Assembly (NCBI GenBank): GCA_965225625.1
Contig: CBDDBH010000014.1
Span: forward strand, 36,992 to 100,991
Direction of reading: 5' to 3'
Origin: CBDDBH01 sp965225625
GTDB taxonomy: Bacteria; Pseudomonadota; Gammaproteobacteria; JADZEE01
Length of the DNA stretch: 64,000 nt
Shown piece by piece: positions 33,345 through 41,067 of the stretch. The stretch's first letter is position 1. Every line of letters starts with the position of its first letter. A model generated the notes under the pieces. It saw only the letters and a program-made list of their open reading frames with translations. It had not been told where the DNA came from and did not search any database. A program made the translations under genes and the position numbers.

Positions 33345-33938
33345 TTGGACAAACCCTATTCTCAGGCTTGTGACAATAATCGGGAGCCGATCCTGCGGGT
33401 AATCTCGCCATGGCTTGTTGCCGCGCGCGCGGTGTTGGAGATCGGCAGCGGCACCGGTCAGCATGCCGTTTATTTTGGCGAGTATCTGCCGCATCTGATT
33501 TGGCACACGAGTGACGTTAAGGAGCATCACGCGGGAATCCAGGCGTGGATAGATGACGCGGGGCTCGATAACGTGCGCTCGCCGTTGGTGCTCGATGTGA
33601 CCGTTGATCCGTGGCCGGCGGTTGACGTTGACACGGTAATTTCCGCCAATGCGATCCATATTATGGATTGGGCGGCGGTTGAGGCGATGGTGGTGGGAGT
33701 TGGACGCTTGCTGACGGTGGGTGGACGGTTTGTGCTTTATGGGCCGTTCAATTACGGGGGTAATTACAGCAGTGAGAGCAATGCGCGGTTTGATGGATGG
33801 TTGAAGTCGCGTGATCCTGGGAGTGGGATCCGGGATTTTGAGGCTGTGGATGAACTGGCGCAGAAAGCGGGGATGGTGCTTGAGGAGGATGTGGCGATGC
33901 CGGCGAATAATCGGGTAATTTGTTGGCGGAAAAGCTAG
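33345..33938 (+). CDS. DUF938 SAM-dependent methyltransferase-like protein
   Basis: A 197-residue protein of the DUF938 family. The start is a TTG with GGAGG upstream. The SAM-binding motif is VLEIGSGTGQHAVYFGEYLP, the acidic end of strand two is THTSDVKE-like (WHTSDVKEHH), and motif III-like GRFVLYGPFNYGGNY follows. Family sequences share the opening YSQACDNNREPIL. The substrate is not known. A C-rich hairpin 22 bp after the stop probably ends transcription. Confidence 0.88.
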   Translation: MDKPYSQACDNNREPILRVISPWLVAARAVLEIGSGTGQHAVYFGEYLPHLIWHTSDVKEHHAGIQAWIDDAGLDNVRSPLVLDVTVDPWPAVDVDTVISANAIHIMDWAAVEAMVVGVGRLLTVGGRFVLYGPFNYGGNYSSESNARFDGWLKSRDPGSGIRDFEAVDELAQKAGMVLEEDVAMPANNRVICWRKS

Positions 33939-33959
33939 ATTGAGGTTTCCGAAATAACT

Positions 33960-33992
33960 ACCCCTCACCCTCTCCCGAGGGAGAGGGGACCT
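33960..33992. terminator. C-rich hairpin repeat between convergent genes
   Basis: CCCCTCACCCTCTCCCGAGG pairs with the following GAGAGGGG, in the gap between the convergent DUF938 and MetE-fold genes, and is followed by GGTTTTTTGC. A T-run after the stem on the plus strand supports intrinsic termination. It belongs to the same repeat family as 24309-24362. Confidence 0.6.
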
Positions 33993-34015
33993 GGTTTTTT
34001 GCTCTTGAGCCTAAT

Positions 34016-35098
34016 TTATAGACTGTCCACTACGGCGCTGTGGATTTGTAACAGTCTCGTCAGTTCATGATCGGCCGGGCGGCGGCCCATGCCGCATTCG
34101 GTGCTGACGCCGGCGGGGCCGGTGTAGTGGCGGCGGAATGTTTCGATGCGTTGCTTGGTGCCCTCTACGCCGTCGGTGTAATGGACTAAACCTATGTAGA
34201 GGGTGGCGTCGCCGATGGTCAGATCTTTCAAGGGTGCGAAGTAGGCATCGTCGTTGCGATCTCTGGGTACGGGCATGTGCACGAAACTCACTGGTCGGCC
34301 GGTCGCCTCGACGCCCAGGTTGGCCATTTTCACGCAGATGCCGAGATCTTTGGGTTGCAGGTAGTGCTGGTGTTGGTAGTCGCCGTAACACAGGTGTAGG
34401 CCCAACGGCACTTCATCAGGGATCACGGCAGACAGGTTTTTAAGATAGCCGGCGTAGCGGTCATAGGGTTTGCCGTCCAGCGGGAACGCCAGTGGTTCGT
34501 CTTTGCCGCCGTCGTCGGTTTCTACAGCGATGACTTCCCAATTGATGTCCCATTGGAACATCAGGTCTTGAGCGGGGATTGCGGCAACGATATCCGCGAC
34601 TTCGCGCTTTACCACATTCTGGTAGGCGGCGCTGATGATATGAAAATCGCGTTCGAACGAGGTACATAAACGCGCGATGTCTTCCGGGAAGGGTATGCAG
34701 ACCTGGAAGCGCACGCCTTGCGGGATCACGCCTTCATCGCGCAGTTTGCAGAACGTCGTATAAGATTCTTTGGCAAAACCCGCATAGCCCAGCTCGTTGA
34801 TTTGTATTTCATCCAGGCCGTCTTTGACCTTGAACTTCATCAGGTCGCCATAACCGTCAGGGATCCAATCCGGCAGACCCTCCACGCCCTTGGGCTGGCG
34901 GATGATCTCCAGCTGTGGATGGTTTTCGAACACCCAGTGCCATACGTACAGTGCCCACAGGCGGCGTGGTCCGATCTCCCCATCCGGTAATCCTATCGCC
35001 AGGTTGCCGAGTTCCGGGGCGCAGGTGCGAAATACCTCCTCCGCAGTTTCTCCGGGGATACCGCCGACGAGTAATACCGGGCGTTGTGCTTTGCTCAT
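34016..35098 (-). CDS. MetE-fold (cobalamin-independent methionine synthase-like) protein, paralogue 2
   Basis: A 360-residue homologue of the protein at 12597-13679, with the same length and motifs: PVLLVGGIPGETAEEVFR at the start, QVCIPFPED, the H-x-C pair in LGLHLCYGDYQHQH, HMPVPRDRNDDAYFAPL, and a late Cys in STECGMGRRPADHE. The three putative zinc ligands of MetE-type thiol activation are therefore kept in both copies. The ATG at 35098 has AGGAG upstream. It is divergent from a CitE-like lyase with a 94 bp gap. The role is unknown; the two copies probably have related but distinct substrates. Confidence 0.72.
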   Translation of the reverse strand: MSKAQRPVLLVGGIPGETAEEVFRTCAPELGNLAIGLPDGEIGPRRLWALYVWHWVFENHPQLEIIRQPKGVEGLPDWIPDGYGDLMKFKVKDGLDEIQINELGYAGFAKESYTTFCKLRDEGVIPQGVRFQVCIPFPEDIARLCTSFERDFHIISAAYQNVVKREVADIVAAIPAQDLMFQWDINWEVIAVETDDGGKDEPLAFPLDGKPYDRYAGYLKNLSAVIPDEVPLGLHLCYGDYQHQHYLQPKDLGICVKMANLGVEATGRPVSFVHMPVPRDRNDDAYFAPLKDLTIGDATLYIGLVHYTDGVEGTKQRIETFRRHYTGPAGVSTECGMGRRPADHELTRLLQIHSAVVDSL

Positions 35099-35192
35099 TT
35101 TTCTTGGCTCCTGATTTGGGCGTTGCGCCGGATGTTCAAAGCCGCAGATGGTATCATTTCGCGCCCGCAAATCGCCTCTGAGTAAATAACGC

Positions 35193-36053
35193 ATGACCAC
35201 AGACAAAGTTCGTCCCCGCCGTTGCACGATGTTTCTGCCGGGCTCGCGACCGGATCGCTTTCACAAGGCAATGCAACTGGACGTAGATACCGTCATTATC
35301 GATCTGGAAGATGCCGTAGCCCCGCCGCTAAAGGACGAGGGTCGCGAGCAATGCATGCCCTTATTCGCAGAGTATGAGCCGGATCAACGTCCGCACGCCG
35401 GTGTGCGCATTAATTCTTTGCGCTCGCAGCACGGCATCAAAGACATGCTGGCCGTACTCGCGCTCGACAAGCCTCCGCCAATTGTGATGCTGCCGAAAGT
35501 GGAGAGCGCAGCGGAAGTCCGCTGGGCCGACGAGCTGCTTACAGAGGCCAAACGGCACGTTGAGTTGTATGCCTTAATAGAAACGAATGCCGGCTTGCAC
35601 AATGCGATGGAAATTGCTGCTGCTACGCCGCGGTTGACTGCTATTGTTTTCGGCGCGGTCGACATGTCGGCAGCTTTGGGTGCTGCGAATGATTGGGAGA
35701 GCCTGCATTACGCGCGCTCGCGGGTCGTCCATGCAACTGCTGGCGCTGGGATCGACGCGTTGGATGTGCCGCATTTGGATCTAGAGGATGCGCAGGGGTT
35801 GCAACGCGATGCGCAGGCGGGTCAACGGTTGGGATTTGCCGGTAAGTTTGCGATTCATCCGACGCAGGTCGAGGCGATCAACGCCGCGTATTCGCCTGAC
35901 GCGGCAACTGTCGAGCGGGCGAAGATGATTATTGATGCGTTTGCCAACGAGCCGTCGGGTTTGCTCGTCATCGACGGTAAGCTGATCGAAAAGCCCGTAA
36001 TCCGATCCATGCAACGCGTGTTGGCTATTGCGGAGGCGATTGGGGCGGGTTGA
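35193..36053 (+). CDS. HpcH/HpaI-CitE family lyase
   Basis: A 286-residue protein of the citrate lyase beta-subunit-like / malyl-CoA lyase family. RRCTMFLPGSRPDRFHKAMQLDVDTVIIDLEDAV opens the barrel, an Arg is in AGVRINS, the Glu of metal binding in ALIETNAGLHN, the Asp in FGAVDMSAALG, and the C-terminal GKFAIHPTQVEAINAAYSP is characteristic. Members cleave or form C-C bonds of CoA-linked hydroxy acids such as malyl-CoA, methylmalyl-CoA or citramalyl-CoA. It is divergent from the MetE-fold gene. Confidence 0.88.
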   Translation: MTTDKVRPRRCTMFLPGSRPDRFHKAMQLDVDTVIIDLEDAVAPPLKDEGREQCMPLFAEYEPDQRPHAGVRINSLRSQHGIKDMLAVLALDKPPPIVMLPKVESAAEVRWADELLTEAKRHVELYALIETNAGLHNAMEIAAATPRLTAIVFGAVDMSAALGAANDWESLHYARSRVVHATAGAGIDALDVPHLDLEDAQGLQRDAQAGQRLGFAGKFAIHPTQVEAINAAYSPDAATVERAKMIIDAFANEPSGLLVIDGKLIEKPVIRSMQRVLAIAEAIGAG

Positions 36054-36100
36054 GTTCTTGCTGGTGTTCGCGAGTTTCGATCAGTTCCCAGTCAACAGTG

Positions 36101-36145
36101 GCTTGCCACACCCCCGCTGCGCGGAGGCTCGCAATGACGGGGGTT
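36101..36145. repeat. GTCATTGCGAGG-type intergenic repeat
   Basis: CACCCCCGCTGCGCGGAGGC, then TCGCAATGACGGGG, is an inverted copy of the repeat at 25001-25046 in the gap between convergent lyase and FAH genes. It may contribute to bidirectional termination. Confidence 0.65.
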
Positions 36146-36205
36146 ACAAACGCGTCAGCGAAACATCACGACCGTTTGCGATGCGGTGACTGATAAGACC
36201 CTCAG

Positions 36206-37171
36206 TTACGAAGCTATGACGTTGCGTTGTCGGCCGAGGTCGATCTTGCCGTCGGGGCTGCGGATGGTGATCTCGATGACGTCGCCTTTTTGCAGGTAGC
36301 GCACGCCCTGTTCGCGTTCGTGTGCGACCATGGCGCTTTGACGCTCGTTATCGTTGAACAAGGTGGTGGTGATTATCTTGGCCATCTCGGGACCGGCATG
36401 GATGATGACGCCGCCGGGTGTGCCGGTAAGCAGGCAATCGCCGACGCGCATGTCGAAACTGCGCGACAGATCGGTCAGCGTTTCGGGTGGACGGAAAATC
36501 AGTTGATCGGTGTTGGCGTCTTGGCGCAGTTCACCGTTTACCCAAAGCTTCACTTCCAGGTCGTACAGTGCCGTGGCTTCGCCGGGGTCAAGTAGATATA
36601 AATACGGCCCAGTCGGACAGAACGTACGCGCGCCCTTGCCGCGGAACCACTGCAAAAATCCGGCGCCGAACTGCAGGTCGCGGGCCGACACATCGTCGCA
36701 GATCACCAGGCCGGCGATGTAATCGCCTAGATTATCGTCGGTGACGGTGACGGCCGAGGTGATGTCGCGGCTGAAGACCAGGCCCAATTCGGCTTCGTAG
36801 TCGAGCATCTCGCACTCGGGTGGTCGAATGATGTCCGTAGTGGGGCCGCATAAGGCCGAGTCGTCCTTGCCGAAGATAAGGTTTTGCTTTGCCTCGCGCC
36901 CGACCCCGACCTCTGCGCGATGCGAGGCGTAGTTCAAGCCCTGACAAAATAGTTTGGCTGGTGTTGTCACCGGCGAAAGCACTTCTACCTCTGCCAGGTC
37001 GACAGTTGGGGATCCCGCGCGAGCCTGCTCCAGAGATTTCCCACCATCGCGCAATAGCTCAGCCAGCGTCTGGTAGTGTTCGCCAAGCACGGCGATTGCA
37101 TCATCATGCACGACACCCCATTGAGCTTGCTCGGATTGTCCGCTTCGAAATCGTATACATCTAAAGCCCAT
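36206..37171 (-). CDS. Fumarylacetoacetate hydrolase family protein
   Basis: A 321-residue FAH-superfamily enzyme. Metal ligands are visible as a Glu-x-Glu in LDYEAELGLVFSRD, with an Asp in GLVICDDVSARDLQ. KLFCQGLNYASHRAEVG matches the family's entry motif, and CLLTGTPGGV the conserved turn. Members hydrolyse or decarboxylate 2,4-dioxo acids from aromatic ring cleavage (FAH, HpaG/HpcE, acylpyruvase). It lies 76 bp upstream of the adenylate cyclase gene on the same strand. The substrate is undetermined. Confidence 0.88.
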   Translation of the reverse strand: MGFRCIRFRSGQSEQAQWGVVHDDAIAVLGEHYQTLAELLRDGGKSLEQARAGSPTVDLAEVEVLSPVTTPAKLFCQGLNYASHRAEVGVGREAKQNLIFGKDDSALCGPTTDIIRPPECEMLDYEAELGLVFSRDITSAVTVTDDNLGDYIAGLVICDDVSARDLQFGAGFLQWFRGKGARTFCPTGPYLYLLDPGEATALYDLEVKLWVNGELRQDANTDQLIFRPPETLTDLSRSFDMRVGDCLLTGTPGGVIIHAGPEMAKIITTTLFNDNERQSAMVAHEREQGVRYLQKGDVIEITIRSPDGKIDLGRQRNVIAS

Positions 37172-37247
37172 GTCAAAGCCTCATTTTCGCAAGATATTTT
37201 TGTCTACTGCGCCGCTACACAATACCATTCGCGAGGCATAAGCCGGC

Positions 37248-38456
37248 TCAGATACTGACCAAGTATGCGGTTAGCGGACCTTTGCCTTTCACGTCGACAA
37301 TGTGGCCTGGATCAAACGTAAATTCTCCCTTAAGCAATTCGTAACTCGCGGCGGTTACCTGGATCCTGCCGCTCTTGCCATGTGATTCCATCCGTGATGC
37401 CAAGTTGACGGTCTCGCCCCACAAATCAAAGGCAATGCGCTGTTGACCGATGATCCCCGCATGCACCGGTCCACTGTTAATGCCGATCCGTATCGAAAGC
37501 CCTTCAAACTCGTCGATGGCATTCAACATATCCTGCGCCAGTGTGATGATACGCTGCGCGTGATCGGCGACCGCTTCGGGCAAACCACATGCGGCCATGT
37601 AACCATCACCGATCGTTTTTATTTTCTCCACACCGTGTTGCTCTGCCAGTGCATCGAAGCGCCGAAAAATGCGATTCAGTAACGCGACCAACTCCTCGCT
37701 GGAAAGTCGCGCGGACATGGGTGTGAAGCCGACGATGTCGGCGAATAACACCGAGCAGTTATCCACCTGCTGGGTGAATGTGCTGCCCTGCGCACGCACC
37801 CGCGCGACGATGGACGCCGGCAGGACACTATGCAGCAGTTGCTCGGAGCGTTGATTCGCATCGCGTACACGATGTTCGGCTTCAGCGAGGCTGGCGATGT
37901 AAGTACGCATGATGAGTGTTACCACGATCAGCACCAGTCCAAGGGTGAGACCATGGCTGAACAGCACATCCTGTGCTGGAAGCCCGTAAAGCGGTTGCAA
38001 ACTAACGAGGTTGTACTCAACAACGATGAAAACAAGGATTGCCATTGACACATAAAACGTCTGCACGATGCGCGCCGCATCAAACAACACGAAATGAAGT
38101 CCGACGATATACACGATCAACCAATAATGAACAGCGCCGTCATGCTCACTACCAGATCCGGAAACGAAATACGCCATCGCGGCCACCCACAGCAACAGAC
38201 CAATGAGCAACCAGTGAATGCTGGCAAGAATCCAGCCGCGGCGCAGCAGCAAAAACGCAATGCCGCCTATGCCGATCAAGACGAGGTCACCGATCAACAA
38301 ACCATAATGAGGACCGGTCAACGCATAGGCGGCCCAGATTGTTCCGAGCGCTATAAGTAACAGGGTAGATACGTTAAGAAATCGCCGTACCCGCCGCGGC
38401 CGCCCGAGACCAACGGCGGGTTCGCTGAGTATGCGTGTTGCCGTGGACTCAGGCAT
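37248..38456 (-). CDS. Membrane-bound class III adenylate cyclase
   Basis: A 402-residue protein. Six hydrophobic segments span about residues 25-195, followed by a linker (AEAEHRVRDANQRSEQLLHSVLP) and a class III cyclase domain. Metal-binding Asp residues are in SVLFADIVGFT and KTIGDGYMA. The purine-specifying Lys (EKIKTIGD) and Asp (AFDLWGETVNLASRM) predict ATP rather than GTP as substrate, and the transition-state Asn and Arg lie in VNLASRM. The start is 3 bp after the stop of the large TonB receptor gene, so translation is probably coupled. It would make cAMP in response to a membrane-side cue. Confidence 0.9.
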   Translation of the reverse strand: MPESTATRILSEPAVGLGRPRRVRRFLNVSTLLLIALGTIWAAYALTGPHYGLLIGDLVLIGIGGIAFLLLRRGWILASIHWLLIGLLLWVAAMAYFVSGSGSEHDGAVHYWLIVYIVGLHFVLFDAARIVQTFYVSMAILVFIVVEYNLVSLQPLYGLPAQDVLFSHGLTLGLVLIVVTLIMRTYIASLAEAEHRVRDANQRSEQLLHSVLPASIVARVRAQGSTFTQQVDNCSVLFADIVGFTPMSARLSSEELVALLNRIFRRFDALAEQHGVEKIKTIGDGYMAACGLPEAVADHAQRIITLAQDMLNAIDEFEGLSIRIGINSGPVHAGIIGQQRIAFDLWGETVNLASRMESHGKSGRIQVTAASYELLKGEFTFDPGHIVDVKGKGPLTAYLVSI

Positions 38457-38459
38457 GGA

Positions 38460-40955
38460 CTACATACTCAGTCTGATGCCGACGAAGCCGGCCCGCGGTG
38501 CGCCAGGCCCAAGAAAGCGCTGATCGTCAAAACCGTTAAACGCGGGCAGATCCACATCGCTGGGCGCTTCCCCAAGTAAACCAAATGTTTCGTAATCGGC
38601 ATCGAAAACATTAGTGATTTTGGCGAATATTTCGAGATGCTCATTAACGCGGTAGCGGCCTCGCAAATTGGCCACGACGTAATCATTGGTCTTATCTAGT
38701 TGATTGGATTCATCCCCGCGCAGATACTGCCCGGCGTTGTATAGCAGGTCGAATCCAAGCTCCAGCCCATCTGCAAAAGCGTAGGCGCCGCCCAGTTTCA
38801 GCTGATGCGCCGGAATGCCCGGGATCCGGTCGCCCGGGCGAACGCCGATGGTGTCGTGCACGGGATCCGCAGACGGATGATTGGGGCTTAGCGCCGCAAA
38901 CTCGTCCTCGAAAGTTGCCTCGATGTAGCTGTAGGCGGCAAACCAATCCAACTCACGCCAGCGACCGCCAAATTGCGTCTCTAAGCCCCAGCGTCTGGTC
39001 CCATCGATGGTGGCAAACAGTCCCGTCGAACGTCCTGTTGTCTGGAAAATTATGTCGTCCGTATTGGTCAATTGAAACAAACCCAAGTGATAGTCGATAT
39101 CCCAGAATACTCCGCGCGCGCCGATCTCAAAGCCCCTAGTGACCACCTGTGCAAGTGGCGGATCGGCCAGGAACGCATTGGGCAGGCGGCATTCGAACTC
39201 GATCGCATCTGGATCTTCACCCGCTGCAACCGCGTTCTCAACAGCTAATTCGAAAATGCTGTCGTTGCAACTCAATTCGATGGGAGTCGGTGTGCGTGAC
39301 GATTCACTGTAGCTGCCGTAAACATTGACGGCAGCATTCAATTGATAAGTCGCACCGACTGCCGGATTGAATCGACTGAAACTGTGCTCACCATTTAATT
39401 CCGGCCGTTGCCCGCTTTGATCGGCCAGTTCGATATCAGTGCTGTTGAATCTCCCCGATAGCGTTAACGACAGCCTCTCCGATAAATCGATGGTGTCGCT
39501 AAAATAAACGCTGAAGGTCTGCGTTTCGGTACGGATGCTTGTCGCTGCCGTATCGACGAATGTACGCGTACCCAGGCCCGCGGTGCTGCGCGTGTTTGGA
39601 TCGAAATCAGCGAGTTCCAGACGCGCGTCAAAGCGGGATTCGCCCTTGAAATAGCCGAAGCCAATCAATAATTGATTAGCGCGCGCAAAAAGATCCCTGC
39701 CGAACGCCAAATGCAGATCACTGCCGTAGCTCTTCTGCGTGCGCCGGCTGGTGTTGTTCGTGGCGCTGTCTGTCAATACGCCGTCCCCTGACAACTCTCC
39801 GGTCAAATCCTCTATGTTGAAACTCTCGCCGGTCATGGTGGCGGCCGTGCTGTTCAAAAAAGTCTCTATGGCATCGCTGCTGGGGAATTGATTTGCACAG
39901 ACGTCACTTTCGTCGACGACTAATGCATCCAGTGCATCGTCCAGCCCATCAATCAGGCGCTGCGCGCCACCGATTTCACACACAACAAACTCGGAAGCGT
40001 CTCCATTAAGGGAGTCGGTGTCGTTACGCCGGTAGAACACGTTGCCTGTCAACGCAAGCCCTCCCAACCATTCATGGCTGCCATCAACGCTCACGGCAAT
40101 AAGGTCATTCTCGGTTATATCGGGGGCCGTGAAGATGGCATCCCTATCCATCCGCAACAATTCGATCGGCGCGGGCCCGTTGCCGGTCAAGTCGCTGTCG
40201 CCATGTTGAACGTTGAGATTCAACGCCGAAGCTTCCGAATGCCAAGCGAAACTGCCGTACACGTTGACAGCATGCGAATCGGACTCGTCCCGCCAACCCG
40301 ATTCATCGAAGTAATGAATATTGAGGTAATAGGCCAACGCATCGCGATTACCACCGGACTCGGCCGAGACAACTTTGCGCGCAAACGAACCGCCGTGCGC
40401 CCTGAGCACTTGACCCGGGTTGTCGAAACCGTTTTTCATACGCACCGACAAGGCACCACCCAGGGTATTGAGTCCAAACAACGGATTGGCGCCGCCAATG
40501 AGCTGGACTTCGGCAATCGCGGACTGTGGCAGGAGATCCCAATTCACGGCATCACCCAGTGGTTCATTGATGCGTACGCCGTTTTGATACACGGCCAGGC
40601 CCTGCGCCAGACCCAGCAGCGGCGAAGCCGTAAACCCCCGGTACTGCACGTCCATCTGCAGAGGATTGTTTTGCGCAGCGTTTATGGACACGCTGCTCAT
40701 ATTGCGATTGAGGTAATCAGCCAGATCAAAACTTTGCTGTTGTTCGAGCGCTTCGCTGTCGGCCGTTTGCACCTGGTAGGGAATTTTCCCAGCGGCGATC
40801 TGAGCGCCATGAACCGGCGTCACATTGATAACGACGATTTCCTCATCGAACTGCGTGGGAGCCGCCGCCAGAAATACGCCGTTGAACAGCGTCGCGGCGC
40901 CGATCACCCAGCCGACCCATGAGTGTCCGACGTTAGCGCCTCGTGCTACTTCCAT
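38460..40955 (-). CDS. Large TonB-dependent outer-membrane receptor
   Basis: An 831-residue receptor. The signal peptide (VGWVIGAATLFNGVFLAAA) is followed by FDEEIVVINVTPVHG as a TonB-box region, a plug with YRGFTASPLLGLAQGLAVYQNGVRINEPLGDAVNWDLLP and ELIGGANPLFGLNTLGGALSVRMKNG, then a barrel. The plug pattern resembles Fe-siderophore/FecA-like receptors with a GDAVNWDLLP element known from many uncharacterised proteobacterial receptors. The C-terminus is GFVGIRLSM, with Met in place of the usual terminal Phe or Tyr. It heads a bicistron with the cyclase gene. The ligand is unknown. Confidence 0.9.
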   Translation of the reverse strand: MEVARGANVGHSWVGWVIGAATLFNGVFLAAAPTQFDEEIVVINVTPVHGAQIAAGKIPYQVQTADSEALEQQQSFDLADYLNRNMSSVSINAAQNNPLQMDVQYRGFTASPLLGLAQGLAVYQNGVRINEPLGDAVNWDLLPQSAIAEVQLIGGANPLFGLNTLGGALSVRMKNGFDNPGQVLRAHGGSFARKVVSAESGGNRDALAYYLNIHYFDESGWRDESDSHAVNVYGSFAWHSEASALNLNVQHGDSDLTGNGPAPIELLRMDRDAIFTAPDITENDLIAVSVDGSHEWLGGLALTGNVFYRRNDTDSLNGDASEFVVCEIGGAQRLIDGLDDALDALVVDESDVCANQFPSSDAIETFLNSTAATMTGESFNIEDLTGELSGDGVLTDSATNNTSRRTQKSYGSDLHLAFGRDLFARANQLLIGFGYFKGESRFDARLELADFDPNTRSTAGLGTRTFVDTAATSIRTETQTFSVYFSDTIDLSERLSLTLSGRFNSTDIELADQSGQRPELNGEHSFSRFNPAVGATYQLNAAVNVYGSYSESSRTPTPIELSCNDSIFELAVENAVAAGEDPDAIEFECRLPNAFLADPPLAQVVTRGFEIGARGVFWDIDYHLGLFQLTNTDDIIFQTTGRSTGLFATIDGTRRWGLETQFGGRWRELDWFAAYSYIEATFEDEFAALSPNHPSADPVHDTIGVRPGDRIPGIPAHQLKLGGAYAFADGLELGFDLLYNAGQYLRGDESNQLDKTNDYVVANLRGRYRVNEHLEIFAKITNVFDADYETFGLLGEAPSDVDLPAFNGFDDQRFLGPGAPRAGFVGIRLSM

Positions 40956-40966
40956 TGTGTTCCGCC

Positions 40967-40996
40967 GTGCCCGCGACCGGGCAGAATAGCGGGCAC
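40967..40996. promoter_or_regulatory. Inverted repeat upstream of TonB receptor
   Basis: Arms GTGCCCGC and GCGGGCAC (8 bp, perfect) flank 14 bp in the 112 bp between the AsmA-family stop and the receptor start. There is no T-run, so it may be an operator or mRNA leader hairpin. Confidence 0.35.
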
Positions 40997-41067
40997 GAGC
41001 GCGAAGAAGAACCTAGAACGTCAGGAAAACTTCCTGAATTCCAGCGGCTGCAGCGCGCAAAACAGTC

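Noticed and set aside
40074..40922. 282-codon plus-strand ORF inside the large TonB receptor
   Set aside because: It is antisense to the signal peptide and plug of the receptor, which carry clear motifs.
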